In this document: in pieces, positions 1-11,017 of the stretch
Position numbering within the stretch: position 1 is the first letter of the stretch
How the letters are laid out: every line of letters starts with the position of its first letter
NCBI GenBank assembly: GCA_030685235.1
Contig: MU839108.1
Span: 124,001-188,000 of the forward strand
Origin: Copromyces sp. CBS 386.78
Lineage: Eukaryota; Ascomycota; Sordariomycetes; Sordariales; Sordariaceae
Reading direction: 5' to 3'
Length of the DNA: 64,000 nt
The notes under the pieces: generated by a model
What the model was told of the DNA's origin: nothing
Seen by the model: the letters and a program-made list of their open reading frames with translations, nothing else
Databases searched by the model: none
Program-made: the position numbers and the translations under genes

Positions 1-726
1 ACCCGCCTCCACGCTCTCGCAGAAGCTCGCGTTGGACATCTCAGTGATAGGCTTCATCGCAATAGGCTTGCCCTCCGCAAGACCGGCGGTGCCCAGGGGT
101 CTGCTGGTCGCGCCCTGGCCCTGAACAGCCGAGAAGATGACGCCCCTGCCCTCGTCGGTGGCGTTGGTGCCGATATCCGCAGTCAACGGCGCAGCGTCGT
201 CCACAGGCAGGTTCGGGCAGCCGAGAACGCCGACCTTGACATCACCGTCCACCATCAGTCCCAAGCACACGGCATACTGTCCACCACGCAGGAAGCCCTT
301 GGTGCCGTCGATGGGGTCGATAGTCCATATCCTGCCCTTGGCGCCGCCCTTGCTGTTGCCCTGGTCGATGATCTCCAGCATGGCATCGGCATCCTTGATG
401 GCACCGCCGAGAAGCTGCTCGGCAGCCTCGTCGTCGAGCTTGGTGGACTTGACGAGCTCCCAGATCTGGTCCCGCAGGGGGGTGTCCTCGCGCAGCTGAG
501 CGGCCTCCTCCTCGGCCACAATCTCGTCCGAAGGGAAGTTGGCCTTGAGGGCGCTGATGATGAGCGCCTGAGCGCCAAAGTCACCGATGGTCACGGGGGA
601 CTTGTCGTCCTTGGAGACGGTGCCCTTGGCCTTCTCGTGGAAGACGCGCTTGGTGAGGCGGGCGGCCCGCTGGACGGCGAGCTGAGCCACCTCGAGCTCC
701 TTTGCGTACTGGGAAGAAGAAGCCAT
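1..726 (-). CDS. MET22: 3'(2'),5'-bisphosphate nucleotidase, MET22/HAL2 type (partial)
   Basis: The reading frame starts at the ATG at 726 and runs uninterrupted off the left edge, giving 242 residues of N-terminal and central sequence. It shows the inositol-monophosphatase-superfamily metal motif DPIDGTKGF preceded by IWTI, and an acidic EEEAAQL segment upstream that supplies metal ligands in this family. Family members hydrolyse 3'-phosphoadenosine 5'-phosphate to AMP, removing the inhibitory by-product of sulfate assimilation; the yeast enzyme is lithium and sodium sensitive. The C-terminal roughly one third is outside the window. No intron is seen in this part. The start is supported by the typical MASSSQYAKELEVAQLAVQR beginning. 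The upstream neighbour on the other strand begins 1.4 kb away. Confidence 0.9.
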   Translation of the reverse strand, partial: MASSSQYAKELEVAQLAVQRAARLTKRVFHEKAKGTVSKDDKSPVTIGDFGAQALIISALKANFPSDEIVAEEEAAQLREDTPLRDQIWELVKSTKLDDEAAEQLLGGAIKDADAMLEIIDQGNSKGGAKGRIWTIDPIDGTKGFLRGGQYAVCLGLMVDGDVKVGVLGCPNLPVDDAAPLTADIGTNATDEGRGVIFSAVQGQGATSRPLGTAGLAEGKPIAMKPITEMSNASFCESVEAG

Positions 727-2088
727 CGTTGTGATTGTTAAACGGCTGGTGGCTGATACTATGGTTCTGGGAAAGAAGGAGGAGATGATTCGGGAAGTGA
801 AGATAGCCAGGATGAGGACGATGAGGGAGAAAACGAAGAGAATTTTTGAGTAGAAAATATTGGAGGATGTACTTTTCTGCTGCTGTCTGATCTTCTTCTT
901 ATCCACAGTCATTCAGCGGAGAGAGGATCGATGAAACCCAGAGAATTTTGATCCGTAACCGGGGCGGAATATTCAGTTCAAGTTGTTGAGTGGTTGAACT
1001 CTGGATTCTGGTTGTCAAATGTTCCCCGCACTGGTTTTGTAGCGGCGAAGCTGTTGACGTATGACTGCCCTTTTTGTTTTTTTCTTGTCTCCGCAGTGCC
1101 ACCAAGCGCTCCCGTCTTTCCACAAATGCAAACAATAAAATCTCCAGAGCGCTTGTTTACTTTCCTCAATATTTCATCGGGCTCTTGATGCTTCTTCCTT
1201 CGGTTTGGCACTCCTGAGAGAATGCCCATTCAAAACGGCAATGATGACATGGCTCGGTTCAGGGTCCTTCCATGTTGAATATGGGCACCCATGGATGAGC
1301 CAGGGAGCCCCGAACTCGGAGAGCTCTTCTCCTTGGACTCCATCATCATCACGACGTTCTAATGGGATTTCTATTCCCAGACAAATGCCAATCGATCTGG
1401 ATGACCTCAAAACGAACCACACAACAGCTTATCTTTTGCACCTCCCTATCGATGAAAAGAGGCACCTGGCCGAGGGTCCAACCATTCCATTGCATTCTAT
1501 TTCAACGACCCAACTGAGCTCCGAAAAGCTGCAGCAACCATCCCCTCCGCAGCCTGCCAAGCCAAGTGGCTTGCCTGGATCAACTCCCATTCAACAACTC
1601 AAGGCTCTTCTGGGGACACCATCACACTGGTTGTGCTCAATTGTTGATTTCCTTAATTTGCCTTGGGCTTTCTCAGATATGCGACACTGCCACTCAAAAT
1701 ATTTCACAGCCGCCGACTGATGCTGAAATGAAGGATGCCGAACGAGGGACCAGAGGGCAGGAGGACGGTACCAGTCCTTGTTCATGAGGAGTTACGACGG
1801 GAAGTCTTCTCGACGATGGTGTGTTGCCCTGCGCTTCAGACTATTGCTCGTCTAGTGCAATCACGCCGACACGACAGTACTTAGTCGAGCTGAAGAGGCC
1901 CTGGCATAACCGAACCGACAGCCTCACGGTGTTGCTGCTCACTTGATCAGTATTGACCAGCCGTCGTGGCGCTCAAGGTTGCTTTCTTTTCTGTCGAGTT
2001 TGCATTTCCTAATATCTCAGCTCAATCCATCTCTTCCCTTTGCCGTTTTCTGTGTTGTTTCCTGGTTTTCTGTTGCTACCCAGAAAGC
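727..2088. other. Intergenic, divergent promoter region
   Basis: This separates the start of the bisphosphate nucleotidase (-) from the start of the Cys-rich surface protein (+). Several short frames are open but none begins with a convincing ATG, shows splice-linked extensions or resembles a protein I know. The CT-rich and AG-rich stretches near 730-900 and 1966-2060 are probably 5' untranslated leaders. I see no gene here. Confidence 0.5.
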
Positions 2089-3121
2089 ATGCGCTACGCA
2101 ACAATGATGCCTCTTACTACCTCATCCATCTCCACGATACTCTTGTACCTAGCGGTACAAGCGCGACAAGTCCGGGCCGACCCAAATGCGCCGTGTTACT
2201 TTCCCGGCGGCGAGTTCGCACCAGGCTACTTTGCTTGCCAGGCCTTCAACGCTCCCGTTTCCTCCTGCTGTCCGGCCGGGTGGACATGTTTCAGCAATGC
2301 GCTCTGCATCGCGACCACAGAAAGCAACTCGTTTCCCAACTTGACTCTAGGTGCGGTGGAGCGAGGAGCTTGTACGAATCCTCAATGGAACAACAATATC
2401 TGCGGGAGTGCTTGTCTCGGTAAGTTCTATCAAGTCTGTCTGATGACGGCCCGTGTGTTAACAACTCGCTAACCATCCCCTTTTCTTTTGATACCTAGAT
2501 GGCAAAAACCGCAAAGGCGAACTGGCAGCTTGTGGAAACGATCGATTCTGCTGCGCAGCAGACTTCAACGAAGGAAAATGCGACTGTTCGTCAAAAGATG
2601 ACAGGGTCGGGCCATTCATCATCAGTGCTGGCCTGGCGCAAACCATCATCCAAGTCTCTGACACGACCTTCACCGGAAGTCCATCGCTGAGCATTGCGTC
2701 CACGAGGGCCAGTACGAACAAAGCGACAGTTACGGGAACAGGAACTACCACCCAGACCTCATCAACCTCCGGCTCCGTAACCTCCTCCCCGAAATCAACC
2801 AGTGGCCCGACCTCCTCATCAGCACCAACCACAGCACCAGCAGCTCCACCCGTTGCAAGTTCCAAGGGGGGCGATGACAGTGACTCCTCGGGTTCTAGTA
2901 GTAGCAATGGTCTCAAGATTGGGCTGGGTGTTGGCATCCCGGTTGCCGTGCTGGCTGTTGCGGGAGCGTTGGCTTATTTCCTCTGGTGGAGGCCGAGGCA
3001 GATCGAGCGCGCCCGTCGCATTTCGCAGCATAATAATAATTTCTTCCAATCGATGGATCTGGCGGAGAATGATCCCCATGGGCCGGCCAAGTATGAGCCG
3101 TATAGGCAGGCGGCTATGTAG
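2089..3121 (+). CDS. Secreted Cys-rich, Ser/Thr-rich single-pass membrane protein
   Basis: Two exons, 2089-2419 and 2499-3121, separated by a 79-nt intron (donor GTAAGTTC, branch GCTAAC, acceptor CTAG), encode 317 residues. An N-terminal hydrophobic signal peptide (about residues 1-30) is followed by a region with roughly 14 cysteines including two CC pairs (SSCCPAGWTC, FCCA), a Ser/Thr/Pro-rich stalk, one hydrophobic helix (GLKIGLGVGIPVAVLAVAGA) and a short basic cytoplasmic tail starting WWRPRQIERARR. This is the architecture of a wall- or surface-anchored type I protein such as the WSC/Mid2-like sensors, but I do not recognise the family and no function can be assigned. An in-frame upstream GTG at 1966 would add an implausible leader, so the ATG at 2089 is preferred. 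The two exons join in frame across a split Asp codon. Confidence 0.75.
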
Positions 3122-3783
3122 TGAGGGTCGGTTGGGTTGAGGATTGTGTGCTGTGCGGTTTTGGTATCAGGGAGCGATGTCCTGTTTGTTGTGGTAATGC
3201 GGAGGAAGGCGGAGAGAGAGAGTTTCGTGATTCAATATACCCTCTGTCTTGTTTGAGCTTATACGAAATCGCAGAATGTGGTCTCCAAGATATATCCCCA
3301 ACGTACTATATTTGATATTCTTTGAAGGGGAAGCTGATGATGATTCGGATGTGTTGCACATAAGCCATCACAAATGACTATGGAGAGAAAGACAACTACT
3401 TCCCATGTTAAAACCATCAGTTCTCCCCATGAGATAAGAAACACCGAAAATGTGTATGTAGTTCTGAATTGAGTAATGATCCGATCGATGATGCCTTCGG
3501 GAAATAAAATAACCAAAATTTACTCATATAATGTAAAGTTTGCAACCAAAGCGAAGCACCTTCCTTCCATCGCAATCTGTTGCAAACATTTGAATGAAGC
3601 ATTTATGTATGCACATGACAACAACCCAACTCAACCACAGCAAACACCATCAAAACCAAAACAACTCCCCAAAACAAATTAAAGCCAAGTTTATGCTGTC
3701 GTTGAAAAGCAAAAGAGAAGATGAGACAGACCAAAGGGAGAAAAAGAATTTCAAGAGAGCAGGGCAAAAAGCCGCAAAAATAG
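3122..3783. other. Intergenic
   Basis: This is the 3' flank of the surface-protein gene leading to the tRNA-His terminator. The sequence is AT-richer than the coding parts. No gene seen. Next to the tRNA on the minus strand are two T5 runs (opposite the A runs at about 3762-3780), suitable as RNA polymerase III terminators. Confidence 0.5.
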
Positions 3784-3873
3784 TGGGATTGCCAGGAATC
3801 GAACCTGGGTCCTCTCGGATCGCTGTGTACAAAGAACCACAACGAGAAGTACTGACCACTATACTACAATCCC
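3784..3873 (-). tRNA. tRNA-His (GTG) with an 18-nt intron
   Basis: Read on the minus strand, a perfect 7-bp acceptor stem (GGGATTG with CAATCCC, discriminator A) encloses a D arm containing TATAGTGGTCAGTAC, an anticodon stem TCTCG/CGAGA with loop TT-GTG-G, and a T arm CCAGG-TTCGATT-CCTGG. An 18-nt intron sits directly after position 37, at the canonical site one base 3' of the anticodon. The anticodon GTG decodes His CAC/CAU codons. A73 and the unencoded G-1 are usual for eukaryotic tRNA-His. Internal A and B boxes are intact and T5 runs follow at 3762-3780 (as A on the plus strand), so the gene looks functional. Confidence 0.95.
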
Positions 3874-4375
3874 TGTTGTTGTAATACGCGAAGATGCATG
3901 TGTTAATATCCGCCAAGCCAGACTAGAGTATTACAGCTTGGCTCGGAGCGGGCTTGTTCCCTCTTGGAAGACTTGGGGAGACAATCAAGCAGTGTGATGA
4001 TGATGTTGATGACCTTTGCTGAGAAACTGGAAAGACTAATGGAGTTGAAATACCCCAAGGTGTCATTCCACAGCTTTTCGGGTTTTGGAGGAGAAAGAAT
4101 GTGAGAGAGAGCTTTGTTTGCAACATTAATTCGTCTTGAAACTTTCCACTTGCCAGCAATCAGTATTGAACCCATTCCGCTTTCCGGCGGTGATGAAGAT
4201 GGAAGACGCATTTTCTCATGTTCGTTTTGCTGGTCATGCTCACGCCCAATCTTCATTTGACTTTCATTTTCATTTCCATTATCATAGGTACAGGGTGGTA
4301 CTTCTGGCTAATGTTGTTCCTTAGGATGAGGCAGCTATCACCGCTGCTTATATCCAAACCACAAGGACAACCCAT
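3874..4375. other. Intergenic
   Basis: About 500 bases between the tRNA-His 5' end and the 3' end of the muconate cyclase. Overlapping short frames are present but without start context or homology. No gene seen. Confidence 0.5.
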
Positions 4376-5622
4376 CTAGTCATACCAAATAGCATTCATA
4401 CCAAACCCAGGCTCCGGAATCCTTACCCGCGCAACCCTATGCAAGAACTCGTCCTTCCACCGATAAATCTCCAACCAGCCCTCCTGATCGTCCGTAATCG
4501 CCATCCACTCGTCGCTCCACGGGCACGGGCTGACGGCATTGCTATGCCCACCACTCGTCGGCGTCGGGCTGAGGAACAGCTGCTTCTCGATGCTTCCGCA
4601 TTCGCGCAGCTTGAAGCCCGCAATGTAGCCCTGCAGCTCGAACTTGTTCGCCCGCGAACTGGCAAACATGTAGTTGCCGCTGAAGGTCACCGCGCACACG
4701 TCGGCGCGGTAGAGGCCCTTGCCGGTCTCGGGGTCCCGGTCGGGGATTCCGGGAGGGATAAGGGGAAAACTGTGGTGCGTGTAGACGGGCATGTGCGTGG
4801 CCGGGTCGATCACGTACTCGCAGATGCGGTTGCCGGCCTCCATCAGGGCATACAAGTAGTTGCCCGAGGGGTGCATGGCGACCCAGCGGGGGTGGTCGCC
4901 CGCGTCCGGGGCGTCGACGGAGCCGACGAGTTCGACTTCGCCCGAGGGAAGCTTGCGGTGCGTCCAGAGCTTGTTGGCCGTCAGATCGGCCGAGTAGAGG
5001 TAGGTCTCGGTCGGGTCGAACACCATGCCGTGGATGCCCGTGTTCTCTTGGTATTCGTAGTTCTGGATGTTCTTCTCGAGCGCGCCGGTCGAGGAGACTG
5101 AGAAGACGTTGCCATAGCCGGCGAACTTGTAGAAGGGGTTGGCGTAGACAGCGTAGGGGGGCTGCTTGGCCGCGAGGAGGAAGATGGCGCGCGTGTTGGT
5201 GTCGGCGTCGTTGGCACGGGCTGTAACATACACACAAGTCTGTTAGTTCTGCAACATTGGGTTCGTGGCATGAGAATTCCGGCACACAACGTACGGTGGC
5301 CACCGATGGGGTGCGATGCCTCGTGGACAATCTCAGTCGGGCTCTTGACGGCAAAGCTGTTCCATTTTTTCATGGCAGCGCCGTAGATGTTCTTCCTCTC
5401 ATGCTGTTTCCACCTCCATTGTAAGCAAGACAAAGTCGCAAGTACTCTTGGTGGACAATGATGGATGGATCATACGTCAAAGGTCATCCATGATATCGGC
5501 TCATCCTGAGGAATCTCTGTTCTCTTGATGAGCTCGCATGTGAGCTTCTCGTCGTCGAACTGGACAGTGAAGATGGCTCCTGGAGGGGTCCAGGTACCAA
5601 TCATCAAATGGTGGAGGGGCAT
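4376..5622 (-). CDS. 3-carboxy-cis,cis-muconate cyclase (lactonizing enzyme), beta-propeller type
   Basis: Three exons (5622-5476, 5403-5295, 5220-4376) with introns of 72 and 74 nt encode 366 residues, the length I remember for the crystallised N. crassa enzyme, which it matches almost throughout (start MPLHHLMIGTWTPPGAIFTV, end RIPEPGFGMNAIWYD). The enzyme cyclises 3-carboxy-cis,cis-muconate to 3-carboxymuconolactone in the protocatechuate branch of the 3-oxoadipate pathway. The fungal enzyme is a seven-bladed beta-propeller unrelated to bacterial lactonizing enzymes and related to 6-phosphogluconolactonase-like proteins. Exon joints regenerate the continuous sequence TFD-HERKN and GGH-PRAND. 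It is divergent from an intradiol dioxygenase beginning 1.65 kb upstream, which suggests co-regulation in aromatic catabolism. Confidence 0.95.
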
Positions 5623-7269
5623 GTTGGAATGACGTCGGGTGGGAGGAATAAGCGAAGCGATTGGGATTGCGACTGCAAATTGCGACTTGGAGAGTTTACG
5701 CCGGCGTAGGATCACGGAGCACGAAACGAGGAGTTGTTGTCGTACGATGCTTGGGCATTGGGGATCTCGATGACGGGAACCTTGACGGACGAAGTTGTTC
5801 CCAACTCCGACCGGTTCAACCCCATCCCCAACTCGAGATCCGACTTTATTGCCCGGCTGTCGCGCCGCGACGTGGTGACGGGATCGCAATTGGCGCTGTA
5901 ACCACTGGGGTCGCTGGGGCCTCCGCCCCACTTGGTGCCCCCCAGCTTTTGGTTTCCAATTGTGGGGAGCATGTTTACACGGGGCACGAGGACGGGGCTC
6001 GGAAGGCGGCAACGGTAGATTTTCAGACAGGAGTGCTCCCGATCGTCCAGGCGGTCACAGCGGACTTTGTCGGATTTTCTGTAACGACCACCCACTGCAA
6101 GGTCCAGAACGCCCCGGATTTAATTGGAGAGAGACCAGGCACTCCCTTGCCGGACGAACCGGGGCTCGTGTCAAGAACTGGAACCCCCGTTGCAGGTTGC
6201 CCCGTTCCCGAGCCCGGAGCCCGGGGGAGCTGTCATGAGCTGTCATGAGAACCCTGCTGCGTCCGGATCGTTGCGGTTGCACAATGACAAGCCGGCGGGA
6301 AAAGGCTCACCCATCCCATTGCCATTCATTCATTGCAGAGCAGTGTCTGAACATACGCCACGGCACCTCGAGTGCTGAATCGTGTTTGTTCTCGGGGCTA
6401 TTTTGAAACACCGCCTGCAAGACGGCTATTGTGCAAGGCAACCAATTGGGTTCCCGACATGAAAGGCAACCAGATCCAATATATCGAGAACCGCCGGCAT
6501 CTGAAATGTTGTGGTGATGGGGAGGCTGGTGTTTGGAAAGTAAACAAAGCTCCTATTTTCTCCCCGCGTGATGCCGAGATCTGAAGAAGTGGATTTGCGG
6601 GCAACTAAGTGTAAATCCGAAGACATCGATGAGCCGCAAGAATGATGATGCCAAGAACCGACAAGGATCCAAACCGTTTGGACCAAGTCAAGATCGCCCT
6701 CAAACATGCCAGATCAGCTCCCGATGTCTCGAGTGAGTAATTCACTGTCAGACGAGCAAAAGGTAAACTCAATTTAGGAACAAAGATGTTGGTTGATTCG
6801 TATTGGAGGCTGCCGGGCGTTCCTTGCTAGCGGAGACAACGCAACCATCACGGCAGCGAACCGGCAGCAGTCTTGAAGATCCAGGGTTAGGGGTTAATAT
6901 AGCAGTCAGGGCTAAATTTCTCCCGCTTTGCCTCCCTTTCTCCACCACCCCACATTGCTAACACATCAACCGTGACAGACTTGCGAATGTCAACCTGCCG
7001 CGAGCCCGTCCGACTCGAGAGCTCTCAAGGGCGGCGGGGAAACATGGAGGCACACCCGTAACGTGTGCGATCCTATCATGTTGCGACAATTTGACTATGC
7101 CATGAAGATCCACGCTGTGCGTCGAGGGAAAGAGATCCCCAGTTGGAGTGTATGGTCTCTTTCTATATAATATCCTTCGAGGATCCTTCTTGCCCTCCTC
7201 TTCTTTCTTCATCATCATCAACATCATCATCATCTCTTCTTCACCACCACCACCACAACAACAGTCAAG
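5623..7269. promoter_or_regulatory. Divergent promoter region between muconate cyclase and intradiol dioxygenase
   Basis: A 1.65-kb intergenic region separates two aromatic-catabolism genes transcribed away from each other. A good TATA-like element (TATATAA, 7164-7170) lies about 100 bases before the dioxygenase ATG, followed by a CT- and TCA-rich leader (7195-7245). A telobox-like GGGTTAGGGGTTA occurs at 6884-6896 and a short direct repeat of GAGCTGTCAT at about 6229-6247. No palindrome matching the QA-1F consensus was noticed. No protein gene is evident. Confidence 0.5.
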
Positions 7270-8233
7270 ATGGCTTCCCACAGATTCGACCCCAACTTCA
7301 CCCAGAATGTCATCAATGGCATGGGCCCCAACACCACTCCTCGCAACCGTCAGGTTCTTGGTGCTCTGATCCGTCACATCCACGACTTCGCTCGCGAGGT
7401 TGAGCTCACCATCGACGAGTGGATGGCTGGTGTCAAGTTCATCAACGAGGTCGGCCGCATCTACTCCGAGTCTGGCCAGACCCGTAACGAGACCCACCGT
7501 CTCTCCGATATCTTGGGCCTTGAGTCGTAAGTTTATTTCTGATATGGTCCAATCATCTCTCCAAGAAATCCCTACTAACAAACTCTCTTTCTTCAGCCTT
7601 GTCGATGAGATCGCCCACAAGATCGTCGTCGAGGAGGGTCTCGAGCCCACCTCCTCCTCCATTCTCGGTCCCTTCTGGTCCCCCAACGCCCCCTTCCGTG
7701 AGAACGGTGGCAGCATCATGCAGGACGGCGTCCCTCCCAACGGCCGCGTGACCAAGATGCACGGTGTCATCCGGGACATCACCACCGGCAAGCCCATCCC
7801 CGGCGCCGTCTTCGACATCTGGCAAGCCTCCGCCAACGGCAAGTACGACTTCCAGGACCCCGAGAACCAGACGCCCAACAACCTCCGCGGCAAGTTCAAG
7901 GCCAACGAGAAGGGCGAGTACTGGTTCTACTGCCTCCACCCGACTGCCTACTCCCTGCCTCGCGACGGCCCCTCGTGGGCCCTCCTCCAGCTCATGGACC
8001 GCCACCCCATGCGCCCCGCCCACCTCCACATCATGGTCACCCACCCCGAGTTCCAGGGCTGCACCACTCAGCTCTACCCCAGCGACGACCCCTGGATCAC
8101 CAACGATACCGTCTTCGCTGTCAAGGATGATCTCGTGGTGCACTTCAACCCCCTCCAGGGTGACGACAAGGCCGTTCTCGAGCTCGAGTACAACGTCAAC
8201 CTTGCTCCCAAGGGCTTCAAGGGCAAGGCCTAA
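7270..8233 (+). CDS. Intradiol ring-cleavage dioxygenase (catechol / hydroxyquinol 1,2-dioxygenase family)
   Basis: Exons 7270-7526 and 7597-8233, with a 70-nt intron (GTAAGT, branch CTAAC, acceptor TTCAG), encode 297 residues. An N-terminal helical dimerisation domain (about residues 10-95, Dioxygenase_N type) precedes the catalytic beta-sandwich. The non-heme Fe(III) ligands can be read: Tyr in [10 protein letters not shown], Tyr in [12 protein letters not shown] and the two His in RPAHLHIMV. Family members open catechols between the two hydroxyls. Presence of Dioxygenase_N favours a catechol or hydroxyquinol 1,2-dioxygenase rather than a fungal protocatechuate 3,4-dioxygenase; the exact substrate cannot be told from sequence alone. 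Its divergent neighbour is the carboxymuconate cyclase. The TATA box at 7164 and pyrimidine-rich leader suggest a strong inducible promoter. Confidence 0.9.
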
Positions 8234-10052
8234 GCTATTCGCTTGTCTTGTCTCGTCTTAGCTGCTCTGATGGTTGGATGAGGATCTTTTGAGCAAGAAA
8301 AAAATGTATTATTTTTTTCTTGCTTTTGTACATTTTATACCCGCATATATTACCATCATCGGGGAGCGTGTTCACAAAAGGATGGGGAACTAAACCGGCC
8401 TTTGTACTCTGGACCGCGATTTTTTGTTTGGCATTTGGTTTTGAATAGCAACTTTTGGCGTGCATGGAGGAAATGAAAGAGACTTGAGGATGTATGATGA
8501 GAGAAGCGTTACTTTGTGGATGAATGAAAGAATGACTTGAAACAAATAAGTGGCTTGATCTCGTGTGTGAATGTCGTGACACAATGCCCTCGTTTGTGCT
8601 TCTGGTAGACTGGTGCTAACCCACGCTCCCACGGCCGTTCATGGTTCTTCACGGGAATCGTAGCTGACACAAAAACGTTTATTATGAGACGAGACTGTCA
8701 TGCTCAACTTGATGAAGTCCCAGTCCTGGCTCTTCAGAGACCTCCGGGAGCTCTAAAGCAGCGGCATTTGATGAGTTTCATGGTCATAAGTCGAACAGGC
8801 TACGTTGGCCCAATGCGGCAACACTGCGAGTCTCAAGGTCGCACAAACTTTGCTTGTGTAGATACGGAAGCAATCACCGATAGGGGTAGCGGAAACGAGG
8901 AGAGTGTTACAATATGGGGTAGGTTGCTATGAAATAGTTTCCTGTTAGCCATGCGGACTGCTTTTGTATCACCCATCATGTATCGATGGTAGCCGGCAAG
9001 ACCTATTTGCATGGGACAGGCCATTCATCTCCCAAGATTCATGAAGCTAATCTGTCGACGAAGATATGTTAATCCATAGTGAAGTAGCCACTGATATTTG
9101 GTCTGGAGCCGTCCATGGTCTGAGTTGTCCCTGTCCATTCACTCAATGGGCTTTGAAGTTTGGATACCTATGTATATTGAATCATCCTTAAGAACGACGC
9201 CAGGTCTTTTGCCCATTTTTGCTCATGGAGAGCAAACGGCATCAGCCCGACACAGCCGAACCGTGCACGATTATAGCTCGATCACACACACACGGCCTGT
9301 ACACCAATGGAAAGCTCAGGGCTGGTTTGGTCAGGACCCTTGAGTTGGAGACATCTTGTCCACAAAACACCAAGGATAATCTCAGCGCCATCGGCCTTGG
9401 AACCTCTGGAGTGCTTGAACTTCCCGGTTCCTCTGAGAGAAGCTACCCACTTCAGTGTTGCTGTATAGTTTACTCGTGATCTCAACAGCAGCACCATCTC
9501 CGGCTGTTCCGGGCACAACCTTGGAGAACCAGCTCGCTCGCTCGCACTTCCTCATCTTGTCCATCCAAGGATGGCTCCACGGCTTCATGGCCTTCGCTTC
9601 TTATCTAGACCGCTTACAAAGAGGTGGACTAGCCAACCAGGAAAATATCTCAGAAATGGGCCGCCAACGTAGTAGGGACGTGACATGACCTGCATATCGA
9701 AAGTTATCGAAGCCTAGACTTAGCTGAGTGTCATGGAGCTCTACATTCACCCTCCACACACCGCAACCGAACCGTCTTGCAACCAGCCCTGGCACACAAG
9801 AACCCGCGTAGGACAGTCATAGATTGGAGGAGTCTGCGATGGACGTTCTGTACTTCCGTCGCCATCTATTCCAGAGTAAAGATAAACGTAGTAGCTCTCG
9901 TCCTGTGCTCCGAGCAAACTATCTACAAAGCACAAACCCGCAGAACCAACCAAACTAGACATAGAACGCTTGCCATGCCCATGCAGCAAATATCTACAGT
10001 CTTTCTCCATACCTGTCCCACGCTCAATGTGGTGGTGAGAGGGCCGTCTTCT
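8234..10052. other. Intergenic, convergent region
   Basis: This lies between the 3' ends of the dioxygenase (+) and the complex I subunit (-), 1.8 kb. Only short frames without ATG context, splice signals or recognisable sequence were found. A T/A-rich stretch at 8290-8340 probably carries the dioxygenase polyadenylation signals. No gene seen. Confidence 0.45.
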
Positions 10053-11017
10053 TTACTTCTTCTCCTCAACATTCGTCTCCGGCTTCGGTGTTGGGAGCTT
10101 GAAGGATTCGGGCTTGCGGTCGATACCAGCTCCGACCTGCTCCCAAGCGCTGGATCCACCCTCAAAGTTGCGGAAGGCCTGTGTCATCTCCAGGGGCTCC
10201 GTGACGATGCGCTTCTTCTCCTCGTCATAGCGGATCTCGGTGTAGCCGGTCATGGGGAAGTCCTTGCGCAGCGGGTGGCCGTCGAAGCCGTAGTCGGTCA
10301 TGATGCGGCGCAGGTCCGGGTGGCCGGTGAAGAAGACGCCAAAGAGATCGTAGACCTCGCGCTCGTACCAGTTGGCGCCGTCATAGAGCGGGGTGATGCT
10401 GGGCACGGGGGACACCTCGTCGGTGTACGTCTTGACGCGGATTCTCGAGTTGTGGCGCACGCTCAGCAGATTGTAGACGACCTCGAAGCGCTGGTCCTTG
10501 GTGGGGAAATCAACCGCGGTGATGTCACTGACTTGGGTGTATTCGGCCGCCGTATTGTCTGCAAGGATCATGAATCAGTCGCTATCTCCATTATAGAAGA
10601 CACACTATCCACCACAAGGTATCCCAACACTTGCGCCGAACAACGGTATAAAACTGGTCTCTTACACTTGAGGAACGAAAAGACAGGAATGACACCGGCG
10701 GGAGAAATGTAAATGGTCAACTCGTCCTTCCAAACCGAGAATTGCTGGATGTACTTGGGGAGACAGCCCATGAGCCACGACCCGTACTTGTGGAGATTGT
10801 CGGCCTTGGACTGGTACTTGTCGGCCGGGTTGACCAGAGCTGCAGTCAAGGTGCCCTGGGGCTCACGGGGGAAGTGCCGCGGGTTGGCGCCTTCGGGCAT
10901 GTTGACTAGGTTACGGCTGGTGGTCGAGAGGCATCTGATAGCTGGCGACGACGACGGCTTCGCGGACCGCAGGGCAGAGGCCAGGGCCCTGCTGCTTCTG
11001 CAGAGCTTGCTGGCCAT
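10053..11017 (-). CDS. nuo-31: Complex I 30.4-kDa subunit (NDUFS3/NUGM), mitochondrial
   Basis: Exons 11017-10666 and 10558-10053 with a 107-nt intron (donor GTAAGAG, acceptor TTGCAG) encode 285 residues. The first about 40 residues form a basic, Ser/Arg-rich mitochondrial presequence. The body carries the complex I 30-kDa signature, including [39 protein letters not shown] and a [12 protein letters not shown] segment. The splice joint rebuilds FLKYNTAAEY, the sequence expected from the N. crassa protein. It is a core subunit of the peripheral arm of NADH:ubiquinone oxidoreductase, facing the matrix and forming part of the connection toward the quinone site. Apart from a variable presequence it matches the remembered N. 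crassa protein nearly residue for residue. Confidence 0.95.

Noticed and set aside
1205..1720. A 171-codon frame upstream of the surface-protein gene
   Set aside because: Starts at TTG, lacks a good ATG, no splice-linked extension and no recognisable sequence.
1966..2088. In-frame upstream extension of the surface protein from GTG 1966
   Set aside because: Nuclear genes start at ATG, and the extension would bury the signal peptide; ATG 2089 gives a normal secretory start.
6958..7905. A 315-codon minus-strand frame opposite the dioxygenase and its promoter
   Set aside because: Antisense to conserved catalytic exons; composition artefact.
9777..10712. A 311-codon plus-strand frame opposite the complex I subunit
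   Set aside because: Runs through an intron and both exons of a conserved mitochondrial gene on the other strand; no domain.
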